Assembly: GCA_034509755.1 (NCBI GenBank)
Contig: CM067551.1
Location: 15,558,501 to 15,622,500 of the forward strand
DNA from: Anisodus tanguticus
Lineage: Eukaryota; Streptophyta; Magnoliopsida; Solanales; Solanaceae
Direction of reading: 5' to 3'
Length of the DNA stretch: 64,000 nt
Shown here: piece after piece, positions 37,732 to 48,979 of the stretch
Layout: every line of letters starts with the position of its first letter
How positions within the stretch are numbered: the stretch's first letter is position 1
Translations under genes and position numbers: made by a program
Notes under the pieces: model-generated
The model's input: only the letters and a program-made list of their open reading frames with translations
Database searches by the model: none
Told to the model about the DNA's origin: nothing

Positions 37732-38379
37732 TGTTGGGCTAAACGATCCAAGAATACTCTTAATACGGTGTGATATTGTCCGCTTTGAGTCAAATCCGCA
37801 CGGTTTTCTCCAAAAGGCCTCACACCATTAAGAGAATCATACACCTTATATATATGTTCTTTTTCCTTTCCACTTCCGATGTGTGACTTTATTCGCACAC
37901 CCCAACAATTTCCCCATCGAACTAAGTTTCATAACCCATTACCATTTTTATGGGATTACATGGGCTAGTCTGGAGATTAATTATGTGTCAACCACATCAC
38001 TCTTCGAGTATTTATGGCCACCAAAGTCGGCTGCTACTTTGTTGTGTAAGCGTCTTCAATCTCGGGTAACGTACTACACCGGGTAAAGGTAGTACAATGG
38101 CCCACTAGACGACGGGCAAAGGCATTCTTAAAGCCACACCCCCACGCCATCACACTTCGCCATCTTCATACTCGTCTCACAAACCATAGGCTTTGATACC
38201 AGTTGTTGGGCGAAACGGTCCAAGAATACTCTTAATACGGTGTGATATTGTTCGCTTTGCGCCAAGCTCGCGCAGTTTTACTCCAAAAGGCTCACACCAT
38301 TAAGAGAATCATACACCTTATACATGGATTCTTTTTCCTTTCCACTTCTGATGCGAGACTTTTTTCGCACACCCCAACA
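37732..38379 (-). mobile_element. Complete TRIM (miniature LTR retrotransposon) with perfect target duplication
   Basis: Two direct terminal repeats of 176 bp each (37732-37907 and 38204-38379) begin TGTTGGG and end CCCAACA. On the minus strand the right-hand repeat is followed by ACTGGTATCAAAGCC, a tRNA-Met-type primer-binding site. The 296-bp interior has no coding capacity. TATAT flanks both sides (37727-37731 and 38380-38384), a perfect 5-bp target duplication. A non-autonomous element that depends on enzymes from others. Confidence 0.93.
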
Positions 38380-38811
38380 TATATGACAAATTTTTATTTT
38401 TTAGTAAATTTTAAAAAGAGTAACAGTGTAAATTTAAAAATAATTTAATTTAAATTTCCTATTTTATCCTTAGTGTGATCTTTAACCTTTTTCTCAAATA
38501 TTTTAAAAGGTTGAAAATCACTAGCTTTAAAAATCTTATAACCCACAAATATTATCTTACGTTATTTATTACTACAATTTTCACATACATTGAAATGGAA
38601 GGAGTACTAAAAGTTGCATTGTTTTTTATCTGAGTAAAATATGTCGAACTACTCCATGCAAATGGTAGATCCCGAATATGAAGAAAAAATGAATCAAAGC
38701 TTCTTATTCATGAACAATTACAAGCTCTAGATCCAAATTTAGGTTACAAATTACACAGATACAGTAAATTAAAGCTCTTATTTTGGTGGAAATTCAAAGT
38801 AGTACCAAAGA

Positions 38812-39720
38812 CTAGCATCCTTCTAACACGCAAGAGCGCGCATAAGAATCGATTTTCAAAGGCTCCAACTCTGCGTGGTAAACTGATTTCTTGCTGAGGT
38901 AACGTGGCATAAAATTGGCACCCCATTTGAAGGATGGATTTGAACAGCGGGGGATTGTCCGGACCAACAAGTGATTTTGCAGGCTCAACGACATCTTCAG
39001 GACAAATAAAAGTATCCATGGATGTACGTGCTTGAGTTGTCTTCGTCACCACCCGATGTGCAACACTTGCTAGATTCCCGTTGCTAATCACCTGTATTCA
39101 AACAACCATAGAGCAAATAAAAAGATATTGACACAAGTTTAGAAATTATTTTGTTCACTTCATTACTTCCCACTTAATAATTCATCTGTTTTAATGGGTG
39201 TATCTCACTTTCTTTATTAGTTTGTTTTAAAAAAAAGTGTATCGATTGTATATTTAGTAAGTTTTAACTCCAATAATCTCATTTTACCTTTAATGACACT
39301 TTATTCTAAGAATAATATGTCATGTTTTAGATCACAAGATTCAAAAAGTATTTTCAAATATCATATACACCTTAAATTAATAAAACAATATTCAAAAGCT
39401 TTCTTTTTACAATTTTAAGTTTGGGTAGCGACTGTTTATTAAAAACACATGATTTTGCTAAGTGATAACACGATGTATAGAGTCTGACACCTGACTGATG
39501 TTGGAAGGTCGGGAGGAGAAGTATTATAAGTTTTGAATAGAAGCCCCGGTAAACGAAGGCAATCAATTTAATTGTTCTAAGATACCAAAATTCCTTGTAG
39601 CATAAGTAGCGGCCTACCCATTCAAATTAACTAAAACACATAAAATGAAACCGATGGAATAAAAATTATCTAAGAAATTGTACCGTGAGTGGTAAACCAG
39701 AATTGACAACAAACGCATGA
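38812..39720 (-). pseudogene. 2-oxoglutarate/Fe(II)-dependent dioxygenase 3' remnant (GAME11-like candidate)
   Basis: Two pieces remain. The last exon starts after an AG acceptor at 39091 (VISNGNLASVAHRVV), with the third iron ligand His in VAHR and the 2-oxoglutarate-binding R-x-S as ARTS. The end of the preceding exon (39720-39684, QQPLPHAFVVNSGLPLT) stops at a GT donor, and joining them gives GLPLT-VISNGNL in frame. In the last exon an ATCC tetranucleotide is duplicated (38932-38939), so the frame shifts after NPPLFKS. The true tail (FKWGANFMPRYLSKKSVYH, then EPLKIDS) continues in another frame to 38812. Everything upstream, including the HxD ligands, is lost at a copia boundary near 39722. 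This family oxidises small molecules. GAME11 is proposed only from the neighbouring genes. Confidence 0.85.
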
Positions 39721-40224
39721 GGTAGAGGCTGTTGTATAATAGGGTAATGGAAATAAGAATATGTTAGGCACACCGAAAAACGATGATATCTTTAAAGGTA
39801 TTAATTCCGTCCTCTCAGGTGTAAAAGGTTCACTAAGGAATTAACCTTCCAGGATAGAAAACTTATATTCTCAGAAATTCGAAAGTTACACTCTAACGAA
39901 TTTCAGAAACAGATTTTGTTCTGTAATGTATTCTATATATTTTAATTTCTGCAAATCATTGAGTATTTATGGATACTCAGTGGTTGCCCTGAAACGTTGC
40001 AACATATTCACAAAGGGATATTTCTGTTGACAAAACAGAAATGCCGAAACATTTTTTTATGCTTCGTCCCTAAATATATATATATATATATATAGAAAAG
40101 TTTTGAACTATTGAAGCTACTATTGGTTATCCTTCATAATGAATAGAAGCCCAAGATCTTGAGCAACATGTCAAACCCATTAACTCCTTTTATAGCCACA
40201 AGAAAGTTCAAACGTCTTCTCAAA

Positions 40225-40340
40225 CACCAATGTGGGACAAATGACTATGTACTTAAAAAACATCAATGTGGGACAATTGACGATGTGGGACAAATGACAA
40301 TGTGGAACAAATGACAATGTGGGACAAGTGACTCAATTAT
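40225..40340. repeat. Short tandem repeat within the copia LTR-like region
   Basis: Five or so units of 17-23 bp based on AATGTGGGACAAATGAC occur in a row. On the minus strand each reads GTCATTTGTCCCACATT. Confidence 0.8.
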
Positions 40341-40889
40341 GATGCAAATACTCATATCTAATGTGGGATATATAACAATTCACCACTTATTTACATGCAT
40401 AATGAAAATAATAATAAAAATATATATAAGGTGTGTTACACAACGAATAGCCATGAAGTGGACTAGGCCTTTAACTTATGATTGAATATGAAACACTAAG
40501 GAATCATATTCTCGTTGCGTATGATTTCTTGCTTCTTTTTATTCTTGGCAGCATCATTGAATATGGGCCTTATGCTAAATCCTGGATTCACAAGTACTCT
40601 AGGATCTTACCGAATGATCCCTAAGAAGCGGCCTCTCACTTCTATACTTGTATAGGTAGACTCATGAAGAATGTCCACAACGCATTCCACATAGCTATAA
40701 GTCTATTAAGGACTTATAGTCCAACCTTTACCTGTTATGGTAAACAAAAGTGCATAGGTCAGATATAGAGCTTTCGAAATAGTATCACCCCCACTATTTC
40801 CAAATTATGCACCTTGAGATTTATCCAAGTTTCCATCTCGCCAATGTCTAATATTGAATACCTTAGAATAGAGTTGGTTTCAATCAAGA

Positions 40890-42350
40890 CATCGTTTATA
40901 TCGGTAATAGCCCCATATCTCGCATGACCTTTTTGATCTTATCTCCCGATAACAATTTTGTTAACGGATCTGCTAGCATTTGCTTTGTTTGAAGATATTC
41001 AAGTGTGATCTTCTCCTTCTTAACTATACTTCAAACATAATTATATCTCATAGAAATATGTTTACTATGATCAAATATTCTCTAATTCTTTGCATTGTAA
41101 ATCGCAGCTTCATTGTCACAATACAAAGTTATAGGACCCTTCTTTGGTTCTATAAAAGGAATAGTTCTTAGGAATCTTCTAAACCACAGAAGCGTTTTGC
41201 CAGCCATTGACATAGCCATGTATTTAGATTCCATTGAAGATAAAACAACACAACTTTGCATTCTTGAAGCCCAAAAAACTATGGCACCTCCAACAGTGAA
41301 TAACCATCCACTAGTTGACTTAGAATCACTTGCATCTGATGCCCAATTTGCATCACCAAAACATTCAAGTGTAGATGCATTGCATTTGTAATTCCGACCA
41401 TAATTCCTTGTTGACTTCAAGTACATTAGTACTCGTTTTAGTTCCTTCCAATGATCTTCTCCCGGATTGCTAGTAAGTCTACTCAATATGCCGGTAGAAC
41501 ACGCAAGATTAGGTCTTGTGTGATTCACCACATACATAATACTACCCGATTATTTTGGCACATTCTTCTTGATTTATAGTTTTTCCTTCATTTGAAACTA
41601 ATTTTATGGTTGAATTGATAGGACTTGTACTATCATTGTAGTCAAAGTAATTAAACTTCTTTAACACTTTCTCAATTAAATTGTGTTAGAATGTAAGTTC
41701 CTCCTCTCTTGAGCACTTTGACTCCCAATATGACATCAACAGGACCTAAATCCTTTATGTCAAAAGTTTTCTTTAAAAACTCTTTGGTCTCATTCACACA
41801 TTTTATGTCAGAACCAAAGATAATCAAGTCATCAACGTATAAAGTCACCACTACTTTATACTCTAAGAGTAATCTTAGTAAAAACACAACTTTCTACTTT
41901 GCTACTCTTAAATCCGAACCTTTTAATTTCTTGCTTAAACTTTTTGTACCATTGTCGTGGTGCTTGTTTAAGCCCATACAGAGACTTTTAAAATTTGCAT
42001 ACTTTATGTTTTTCACCCTTAACAACATAACCTTCAGGTTGATGCAAATAAATTTCCTCATTCAAATCTCCATTTAAGAACGCAATTTTAATATCCATTT
42101 GATGAACCTCTAATCCATACATATATGCAATAGCAATGTATAAAGTCACCACTACTTTATACTCAAGAGTAATCTTAGTAAAAACACAACTTTCTACTTT
42201 GCTACTCTTAAATCCGAACCTTTTAATTTCTTGCTTAAACTTTTTGGACCATTGTCGTGGTGCTTGTTTAAGCCCATACAAAGACTTTTTAAATTTGCAT
42301 ACTTTATGTTTTTCACCCTTAACAACATAACCTTCAGGTTGATGCAAATA
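40890..42350 (-). pseudogene. Copia reverse transcriptase and RNase H remnant with internal duplication
   Basis: Reverse transcriptase motifs KSLYGLKQAPRQWSKKFKQE and VHQMDIKIAFLNGDL are followed by YVDDLIIFGSD at about 41830. RNase H has CFGDANWASDASDSKSTSGW and LYCDNEAAIYNAKN, and the C-terminus MLADPLTKLLSGDKIKKVM ends near 40890. The segment around LHQPEGYVVKGEKHKVCKF occurs twice, about 302 bp apart. Confidence 0.85.
41834..42350. repeat. 302-bp tandem duplication inside copia reverse transcriptase
   Basis: The stretches 41834-42050 and 42136-42350 are near-identical, including TAAAGTCACCACTACTTTAT, ACTTTCTACTTTGCTACTCT and CAACATAACCTTCAGGTTGA. The offset is constant at 300-302 bp. Confidence 0.9.
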
Positions 42351-42385
42351 AAAGTCGTATCATGTAAAAGTTGTAAAAACATTTG

Positions 42386-42929
42386 ATCAACATATGTCTT
42401 TTTTAAGTGGATAATATATCATTGTCAATTTCATGGTATACACCAGAGGATAGTTAAATCATATTACTGACATTATCCTTTGATTCAAGAATCAAGATTA
42501 TGAATGCTTTCATCCATGAATTTGATAAAAGAATATTAGTTAATTTTGAATTGTTTAAATATAATCGTATTACTAAATATAACAAAATCGATCCCTATTC
42601 GCTTACAAGGAACTTAATATAAACCATTCAAATATGTAAAAGTTGTTTAAAAATATAGTGTAGATATCCAAGAAAAATGTGCAAACGATTTCTCAAAGGA
42701 CTAATAATTATGTATTGTATCTAAAGTCTATATCTTTTATAATTGATACTTCTAAAAAATTTCTTACATATATAACCGTTTCCTTACAAATTCATTATAT
42801 TTCTATGATTTTTTTTTATAGAAAAAGGAGTATTGTAGAAATCATATTTATTATGTACGATGATGTGACTGAGAAATGAAAACTCCACAATTGCAAAGTA
42901 AAATCTAAAAGAAAAAGAAATAAATAGTA
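42386..42929. other. AT-rich spacer, nothing recognised
   Basis: No coding similarity or repeat termini were seen. If the dioxygenase gene was split by the copia insertion, its 5' exons would be expected on this side, but none was recognised. Confidence 0.4.
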
Positions 42930-43166
42930 CTCCCTCTGTTCCAACTTATATGACACACTTTTCTTTTTAGTCAGTAAAAAAAAATGACACAAATCTTTAT
43001 TTGGCAACAATTTAACTTTAAACTTTATCTTTTACACTTAATGAGTTGATCTATAACCAGACAAATATCTTTAGCTTGTTTTAAACTACAAGATTCAAAA
43101 GTTTTCTTTTATTTTTTAAACTTCGTGCCCAGTCAAACTACATCATATAAAATGGGACGGAGGGAG
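42930..43166. mobile_element. Stowaway-like MITE
   Basis: The ends CTCCCTCTGTTCCAACTTAT and, from the other side, CTCCCTCCGTCCCATTTTAT are inverted repeats flanked by TA on both sides. It is 237 bp and lies just left of the complete copia element. Confidence 0.88.
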
Positions 43167-43222
43167 TAAGAATTATTTAGCAATCACAACTCAAGAAAAT
43201 GCCATATATATTAGAGCACAAC

Positions 43223-44072
43223 TGATAATGTGTACTTATGAATGATTTGCATTGTTTTGATGATTTGACAAACATGTAAAAAGAGAATCAGTTCCGCTCA
43301 ATGCAAGTCAACTCTACAACGGTAAAGCTGCTGACATAGTGGCAGTGTCGCAGCATCGCTGCAGAGCTGTTGCGGGCACGCTATTGGTCCAAGGTTTAAG
43401 GTTTTTCACTTCCTCACATTCCTCATATATATACATCATGTTGAAGAGTGAAAACCTAACCTTGCAAAAACAAAAAAAAATTGCTCTTGCTTTTGGCAAC
43501 AAGCAGTCAAGTTCATCAGAGCTTCGGATCATAACAAGACGACAACAAATCGTGGACAAGTTCTCTAACAAGTGAAGATGTCTAAGTCCTAGGTTTGTTG
43601 AGTTCTTATTTTATAGTTCTTAAACTTGTAAACCTACTATTCTCTTAAGAAGCATGTTGTAGGTGATTTGGTTTTAAAACCTTGAGTTGCTTTTACTCTG
43701 GGCTAGAGTTAGTCAAGGAGTGTGCTTGTACAATAGAGTTATTGTAAAGTTCTCGCAATAGAGTTATTGTGAGTAAGAGTGGTTAGCGAGTTCTCTTGGC
43801 TAGAGTTAGTCAAGGTGTGTCTTTGCAATAGAGTTATTGTAAGGGGTGAGAGATTAAGAGTTTAATTCCTAGGTTGAAATTGGTTGTAACCTAAACGTTG
43901 TTTAGTTATAGTGGAGGTTGATGAAATCCTACTGTGTTGGATCGTGGTTTTTAATCCCTTGAGCAAGGAGATTTCCACATAAATATCTTGTGTTATTTAC
44001 CTTTTATTTTTACTTAAGAGAACAGTATAAACATGGTACTCTACTCTACTTGTGGATTCATACACTACATCA
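43223..44072 (+). repeat. 5' LTR of the Sirevirus-like element
   Basis: This LTR is 850 bp, begins TGATAATGTGTACTTATGAA and ends CACTACATCA. It includes internal repeats of GGCTAGAGTTAGTCAAG and CAATAGAGTTATTGTAA. Confidence 0.92.
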
Positions 44073-44074
44073 AG

Positions 44075-44086
44075 TGGTATCAAAGC
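44075..44086 (+). other. Primer-binding site
   Basis: TGGTATCAAAGC starts 3 bp after the 5' LTR end and is complementary to the 3' end of initiator tRNA-Met apart from one base. Confidence 0.9.
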
Positions 44087-44119
44087 ATGTTTTTTTTTAA
44101 AAAGTTAACACCTAGAAAG

Positions 44120-45140
44120 AATCTTTCTAATGAGTGTTCCACCAAATTTAGAGGAAGGTCAATCTACCACAAGACCACCATGATTTAATGAGAAATATTA
44201 TGAATGGTGAAAGACTATAATGCATGATTTCATTATGGCTGAAGATTCTGAGCTGTGGAACATCATCTCTGATGGTCCTCATGTCCCCATGAACATAAAT
44301 CTGGTTCATCTTACCACCACTCCAAAATCAAGGAATGAGTATAACGATGCTGACAGAAAGGCTGTTGAAAAAAACTTCAAGACTAAGAAGATCCTTATTT
44401 GTGGTATCAGTATAGATGAGTACAACCGTATCTCGACTTGTTAAAGTGCAAATGAGATCTGGTAAGCTCTCCAAACTGCTCATGAGGAGACTAGTCAAGT
44501 GAAGCAATCCAAAATAGACATGTTCACCACCGCGTATGAACTCTTCAAGATGAAGGATGATGGGTCTATTCAGGATATGCATACCAGGCTCACCTCTATA
44601 ATAAATTAACTTCATTCTCTTGGTGAAGTCATCCAAACCAACAAGCTAGTTAAGAAATTGCTTAGTGTTTTGCCTACCTCCGGAAAAAGCAAAGTAAATG
44701 TCATCTCTGAAGCGAAGGATTTGCAAAAAATGTCTGTTGATGATCTCATTGGAAATCTCAAAACTTACGAACTGAAAAAGGAAAAAAGATGATGAGAGAA
44801 AAGAATCCAGGAAAGAAAAGAGCCTGGTCCTCAAGGCAGCAAAAAGTGACTCAACTAGTGATGAGTCAAATATGGCTTACCTCACCCGGAAATTCCAAAA
44901 GATGGTCATAAAAAATGGTGAATTCCCAAGGAAAGAAAGCACGAGCAAAACCTCTGAGGGAATGACTGATGTCATAAGTGTGGAAATCTTGGAGATTTTA
45001 TCAAGGAATGTCCTCTTCACAAGCAGGACCATTACAAGAACAACTTAGAGAAATGTGCAAAGAGAAACCAACCTCCTGAAAAATTCAAAAGAAGAGATGC
45101 AGCTGACAACATGGTGAAGCAAGCTCTGGCTGTATGAGGA
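44120..45140 (+). pseudogene. Sirevirus-like gag with altered zinc knuckle
   Basis: The N-terminal part is readable at 44220-44444 (MAEDSELWNIISDGPHVPMN). A UBN2-type segment (ANEIW-ALQTAHEETSQVKQ) and a Lys-rich linker follow after stops. The knuckle near 44965-45010 reads CHKCGNLGDFIKEC, with Asp in place of the zinc-binding His of CX2CX4HX4C. Confidence 0.8.
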
Positions 45141-45191
45141 GACTCATCCATCGAATTTGTAGATGAAGGTGATCAAGAAGAGACATATATT

Positions 45192-48100
45192 ATGTCAATT
45201 GATAATGTATCTTCAACACACAAGTCAATATTTGCACTTATGGCTAGATCAAATGCTGAGAATGACGAAGAGGCTGTAGTGAGGGAAAGCAGCCAGAAAT
45301 GGTATATGGACAGTGGTTGCTCGAAGCATATGACTGGAAGAATGGAAGATTTCCTCTCATTCAAGGTTTTTCAAGGAGGGAGTGTGTCCTTTGGAAATGG
45401 AAAAAAGGGATACATTCTTGGCGTGGACAAAATTAGGAAGACTCTCTCTCATGCAATTGAAAATGTGTACTATGTTGATGGATTGAAGTACAGCTTACTA
45501 AGCGTTTCGCAAATTTTTTACAAAGAAAATGAAGTTAACGTCACTTCGGCGGCATGTACAGTCACAAACATAAAATCTGGGGAAGTTATCCTAGTAGCAA
45601 AAAGATTCAAAAATATTTATGTTGTTGATTTTAAGTCTTTAAATGAAAATGATCTAACATGTCTCAATGTCCTAGAGGATGATACTGAACTATGGCATAG
45701 GCGTCTTGGACATGCTAGTTTTTCTCTTCTCAACAAACTGGTGGCAAAGGACCTGGTTCGTGGATTATCAAAAACCAAGTTCTCAGATCACAAGGTGTGT
45801 GATGCATGTGTAAAAGGGAAGCATGTTATATCATCCTTTAAACCAAAGAAAGATATAAGCACCTTTAGGCCACTTGATCTTCTTCATATAGATCTGTGTG
45901 GACCAGTGAGAATCCTAAGTAGAGGAGGAAAGAAGTACATTTTTATCATTATTGATGACTATTCCAGGTTCACGTGGACTATGTTTCTAAAATCCAAAGA
46001 TGAAACATTTCCTGTGTTTGTGACATTTGTGAAATAAATTCAAGTCAAGATGGGGAATCAAACTACAAAGATTCGGTCTGATCATGGAACCGAACTTGAT
46101 AATGTAAAGTTTGAAGAATTTTGTGCTGAAAATGGCATAAGCCACAACTTCTTTGCACCAAGAATACCTCAACAAAATGGTGTGGTGGAAAAGAAAAATA
46201 GAACTCTTGAAGATATGGCTAAAACCGTGCTTATAGACAATGGTGTATTTAAGAGTTTCTGGGCTGAAGCTGTCAACACTACATGTCATGTGATAAATCG
46301 GTGCATGATCAGGTCCTTGCTTGAGAAAACCCCTTATGAATTATTGAATGGAAGAAAGCCCAAGTTGACCTATCTACGAGCCTTCAGATGTAAATGCTTT
46401 ATTCTTAATAATGGTAGGGAGGCTTTGGGAAAATTTGATGCTAGAAGTGATGAGGGCATCTTTCTTGGATACTCATCTCACAGCAAGACATACAAGGTGT
46501 TCACCAAAAACATAGTGTGTTGAGGAGAGTGTACATGTGATTTTTGATGAGTCGAATGTGCTTGGTGAAAAGGGAAATAAAGATGACAAAGATGAAAATG
46601 GAGAGTTCTCTAAGGTTCCTGATGAGGCCATTGAAATATCCAATGGTAAGACAGATCTGATGGGTCAAGTAAAGGAAGACAATGATGCACAAGAACCTGT
46701 TGCCTCCATCATCTCACATGAAGTAGAACGTCAAGTCATTGATGATGTATCAGGTACCCCTGGATCGAGCCAGATTAATAATGAAAATTTGGCAAATATT
46801 GAGGAGAATGAAAGATCACAACAGGAGGAACCCGGGTTCATCGACTCCTCAAGGGAGTGATCAAGCTGAAGTACTAGTGTCAAACTGGAAACATAAGGGA
46901 TTTCATCTTTTGCAAAATTTGATTACTCCTCTGGATTCTGGCTTTCAAACTAGGTTTAAGGCAAGAAATATGTTTGCATGCTCTGCATTCCTGTCTCAAA
47001 TCGAGCCTAAAATATCAAAGAAGCCTTGGAGGATACTGATTAGATTGCAATCATGCAAGAAGAACTCCATCAGTTTGAAAAGAATAAAGTATGACACCTG
47101 GTACATAGGCCCTCAACATAATCATCATAGGTATCATCTGGGTATTTCGCAACAAGCTTGATGAATTTGGTAACACTGCCCAGAAATAAATCAAGGTTGG
47201 TGGTTCAAGGATATAATCAAAAAGAAAGAATTGATTACGATGAGACGTTTGCTCCGGTTGCCAGAATGGAGGCAATTAGAATACTCATTGCATTTGCATC
47301 TCACATGGAATTCAAACTGTTCCAGATGGATGTAAAGAGTATCTTTTTAAATGGTTACTTGAAGGAAGAGGTTTTTGTCAAGCGACCCCCAAGTTTTGAA
47401 CATCATGAACACTCTAAGCATGTTTACATGCTTGACAAAGATTTGTATGGGATGAATCAATCTCCCAGATCTTGGTATGAAAGATTGCCAAAATTTCTCC
47501 TTGAAAATGATTTTAAATAGGGGGAAATTACAACACTCTCTTTTTGAAGATGAGAGGAAGAAATCAGTTGATTGTCCAAGTATACATTGATGACATCATT
47601 TTTGGTGCCACAAATGATTCCTTGTGTGAGGAGTTTAAAACGCTCATGGGAAGTGAGTTTGAAATGAGCATGATAGAAGAGTTGAACTTCTTTCTCGAGT
47701 TACAAGTGAAACAAACTCCAAAAGGGACCATGATCAGTTAACAAAAATATATTAAGAAGCTGCTGAAGAGGTTTGAAATGAAAATGCTAAGGTCATAGAT
47801 ACTCCTATTGCTACTGCAACTCTACTAGATGCAGATGAACCTGGTGCTCATGTAAACGAAACCATGTACAGAGGTATCATTGGATCCTTGCTCTATCTTA
47901 CAACTAGCAGACCCAACATTATGTATAGTGTTGATTTGTGTGTTATATTTCAATCTTGTCCAAAGGAATCACATCTCAAGGCCGCTAAGAGAATTTTGAG
48001 ATATCTTAAAGGAACTCCAGACGTGGTCCTCTTCTATTGTACATGCGATAATTTTGATCTGGTTGGCTATGCTGATGTTGACTATGCTGGCTATTTGGTG

Positions 48101-48525
48101 GATAGAAAGATCACTTCTGGTATGTCTTACTTTCTTAGTTCATGTCTGATCTCTTGGGAAAAAAAAGAAACAACACTCTGTAGTCCTCTCCACTGTTGAG
48201 GCTGAGTATGTAGCAGCTGCCTCTTGTTGTGCTTAGCTGCTTTGGATCAAGCAACAACTTGAGGATTTTGGAGTGGTCACTGAATATGTGCTCTTAATGT
48301 GCGACAATACTAGTGCACTGAACATGAAAAAAAATCTAGTGCAACACAATAGGACTAAGCACACTGAATCAAGCACCACTTCCTAAGAGACAATGTTGAA
48401 AAGGGGCTGATTTTCATGAAGTTCTGTAAAACTGAGGACCATGTAGATGATATTTTCACAAAGATATTAAGTAGAGAGAATTTTGAAAAGAATCGGCTTG
48501 AGCTGGGGTTGCTCAAGATGAACTA
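45192..48525 (+). pseudogene. Sirevirus-like pol
   Basis: The 45192-46037 frame holds protease (WYMDSGCSKHMTG, intact Asp-Ser-Gly), the integrase zinc-binding part (LWHRRLGHASFSLLNKL, CDACVKGKH) and the start of the core (LLHIDLCGPVRILSRGGKK). After a stop at 46037 the core continues (IRSDHGTELDN, IPQQNGVVEKKNRTLEDMAK). Reverse transcriptase at 47158-47741 has FQMDVKSIFLNGYL and VYIDDIIFGA. RNase H at 47864-48525 has YRGIIGSLLYLTTSRPNIMY and NRTKHTE in broken frames. Confidence 0.9.
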
Positions 48526-48979
48526 ATCATCTCCCTTCTTAAATTATCCATGATAAGCTATGATTAGAGGACGGGTATATGATTGAAAATGTGTTTATGA
48601 GAATGTCTGACTCAGTTTCATACTGTATAGGTATACATACATGACGATCTCAAGACAGTGCACAGATAAGCAATGTTACACTATATAAAGATGTTGCCCC
48701 ATCTCTCTTAAAACTTTTGAGGAACTTGGTTCCTCAAACTGAGGTTAGTATTTTGATTTGTGCCAGCACTTTTAAACTTGTTAAGTGTGCCATGGCATTA
48801 TAACTTCTCCCGCCCATACCTTTGTGGATGAATATTCTATTCTCACGCATCACATCTTTTTTCTCACTTTATCAAAACATTAATTCTTCTCAACTAAATT
48901 CACTCGTCTCCTCTGAAATCGTCGCACTTTCAGTTCCTTCATCACCAATTAAAAATCTCCAAACATCTATCACACTCTT

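Larger units (their letters stand above)
39721..42385 (-). mobile_element. Ty1/copia remnant with 3' LTR-like end, inserted in the dioxygenase gene
   Basis: On the minus strand reverse transcriptase (42350-41672), RNase H (41537-40890) and a non-coding 3' part with probable LTR (about 40440-39722) are present. All upstream domains and the 5' LTR are missing. The 3' end abuts the dioxygenase exon remnant at about 39720. Coding frames contain stops and a 300-bp duplication. Confidence 0.75.

Noticed and set aside
38186..38203. tRNA-like TGGTATCAAAGCC
   Set aside because: It is the primer-binding site of the TRIM (complement of a tRNA 3' end), not a tRNA gene. The same applies at 30640, 44075 and 62489.
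42386..42929. Search for the 5' exons of the dioxygenase on the far side of the copia insertion
   Set aside because: No HxD motif or other dioxygenase similarity was recognised here. The 5' part is either deleted or outside the window.
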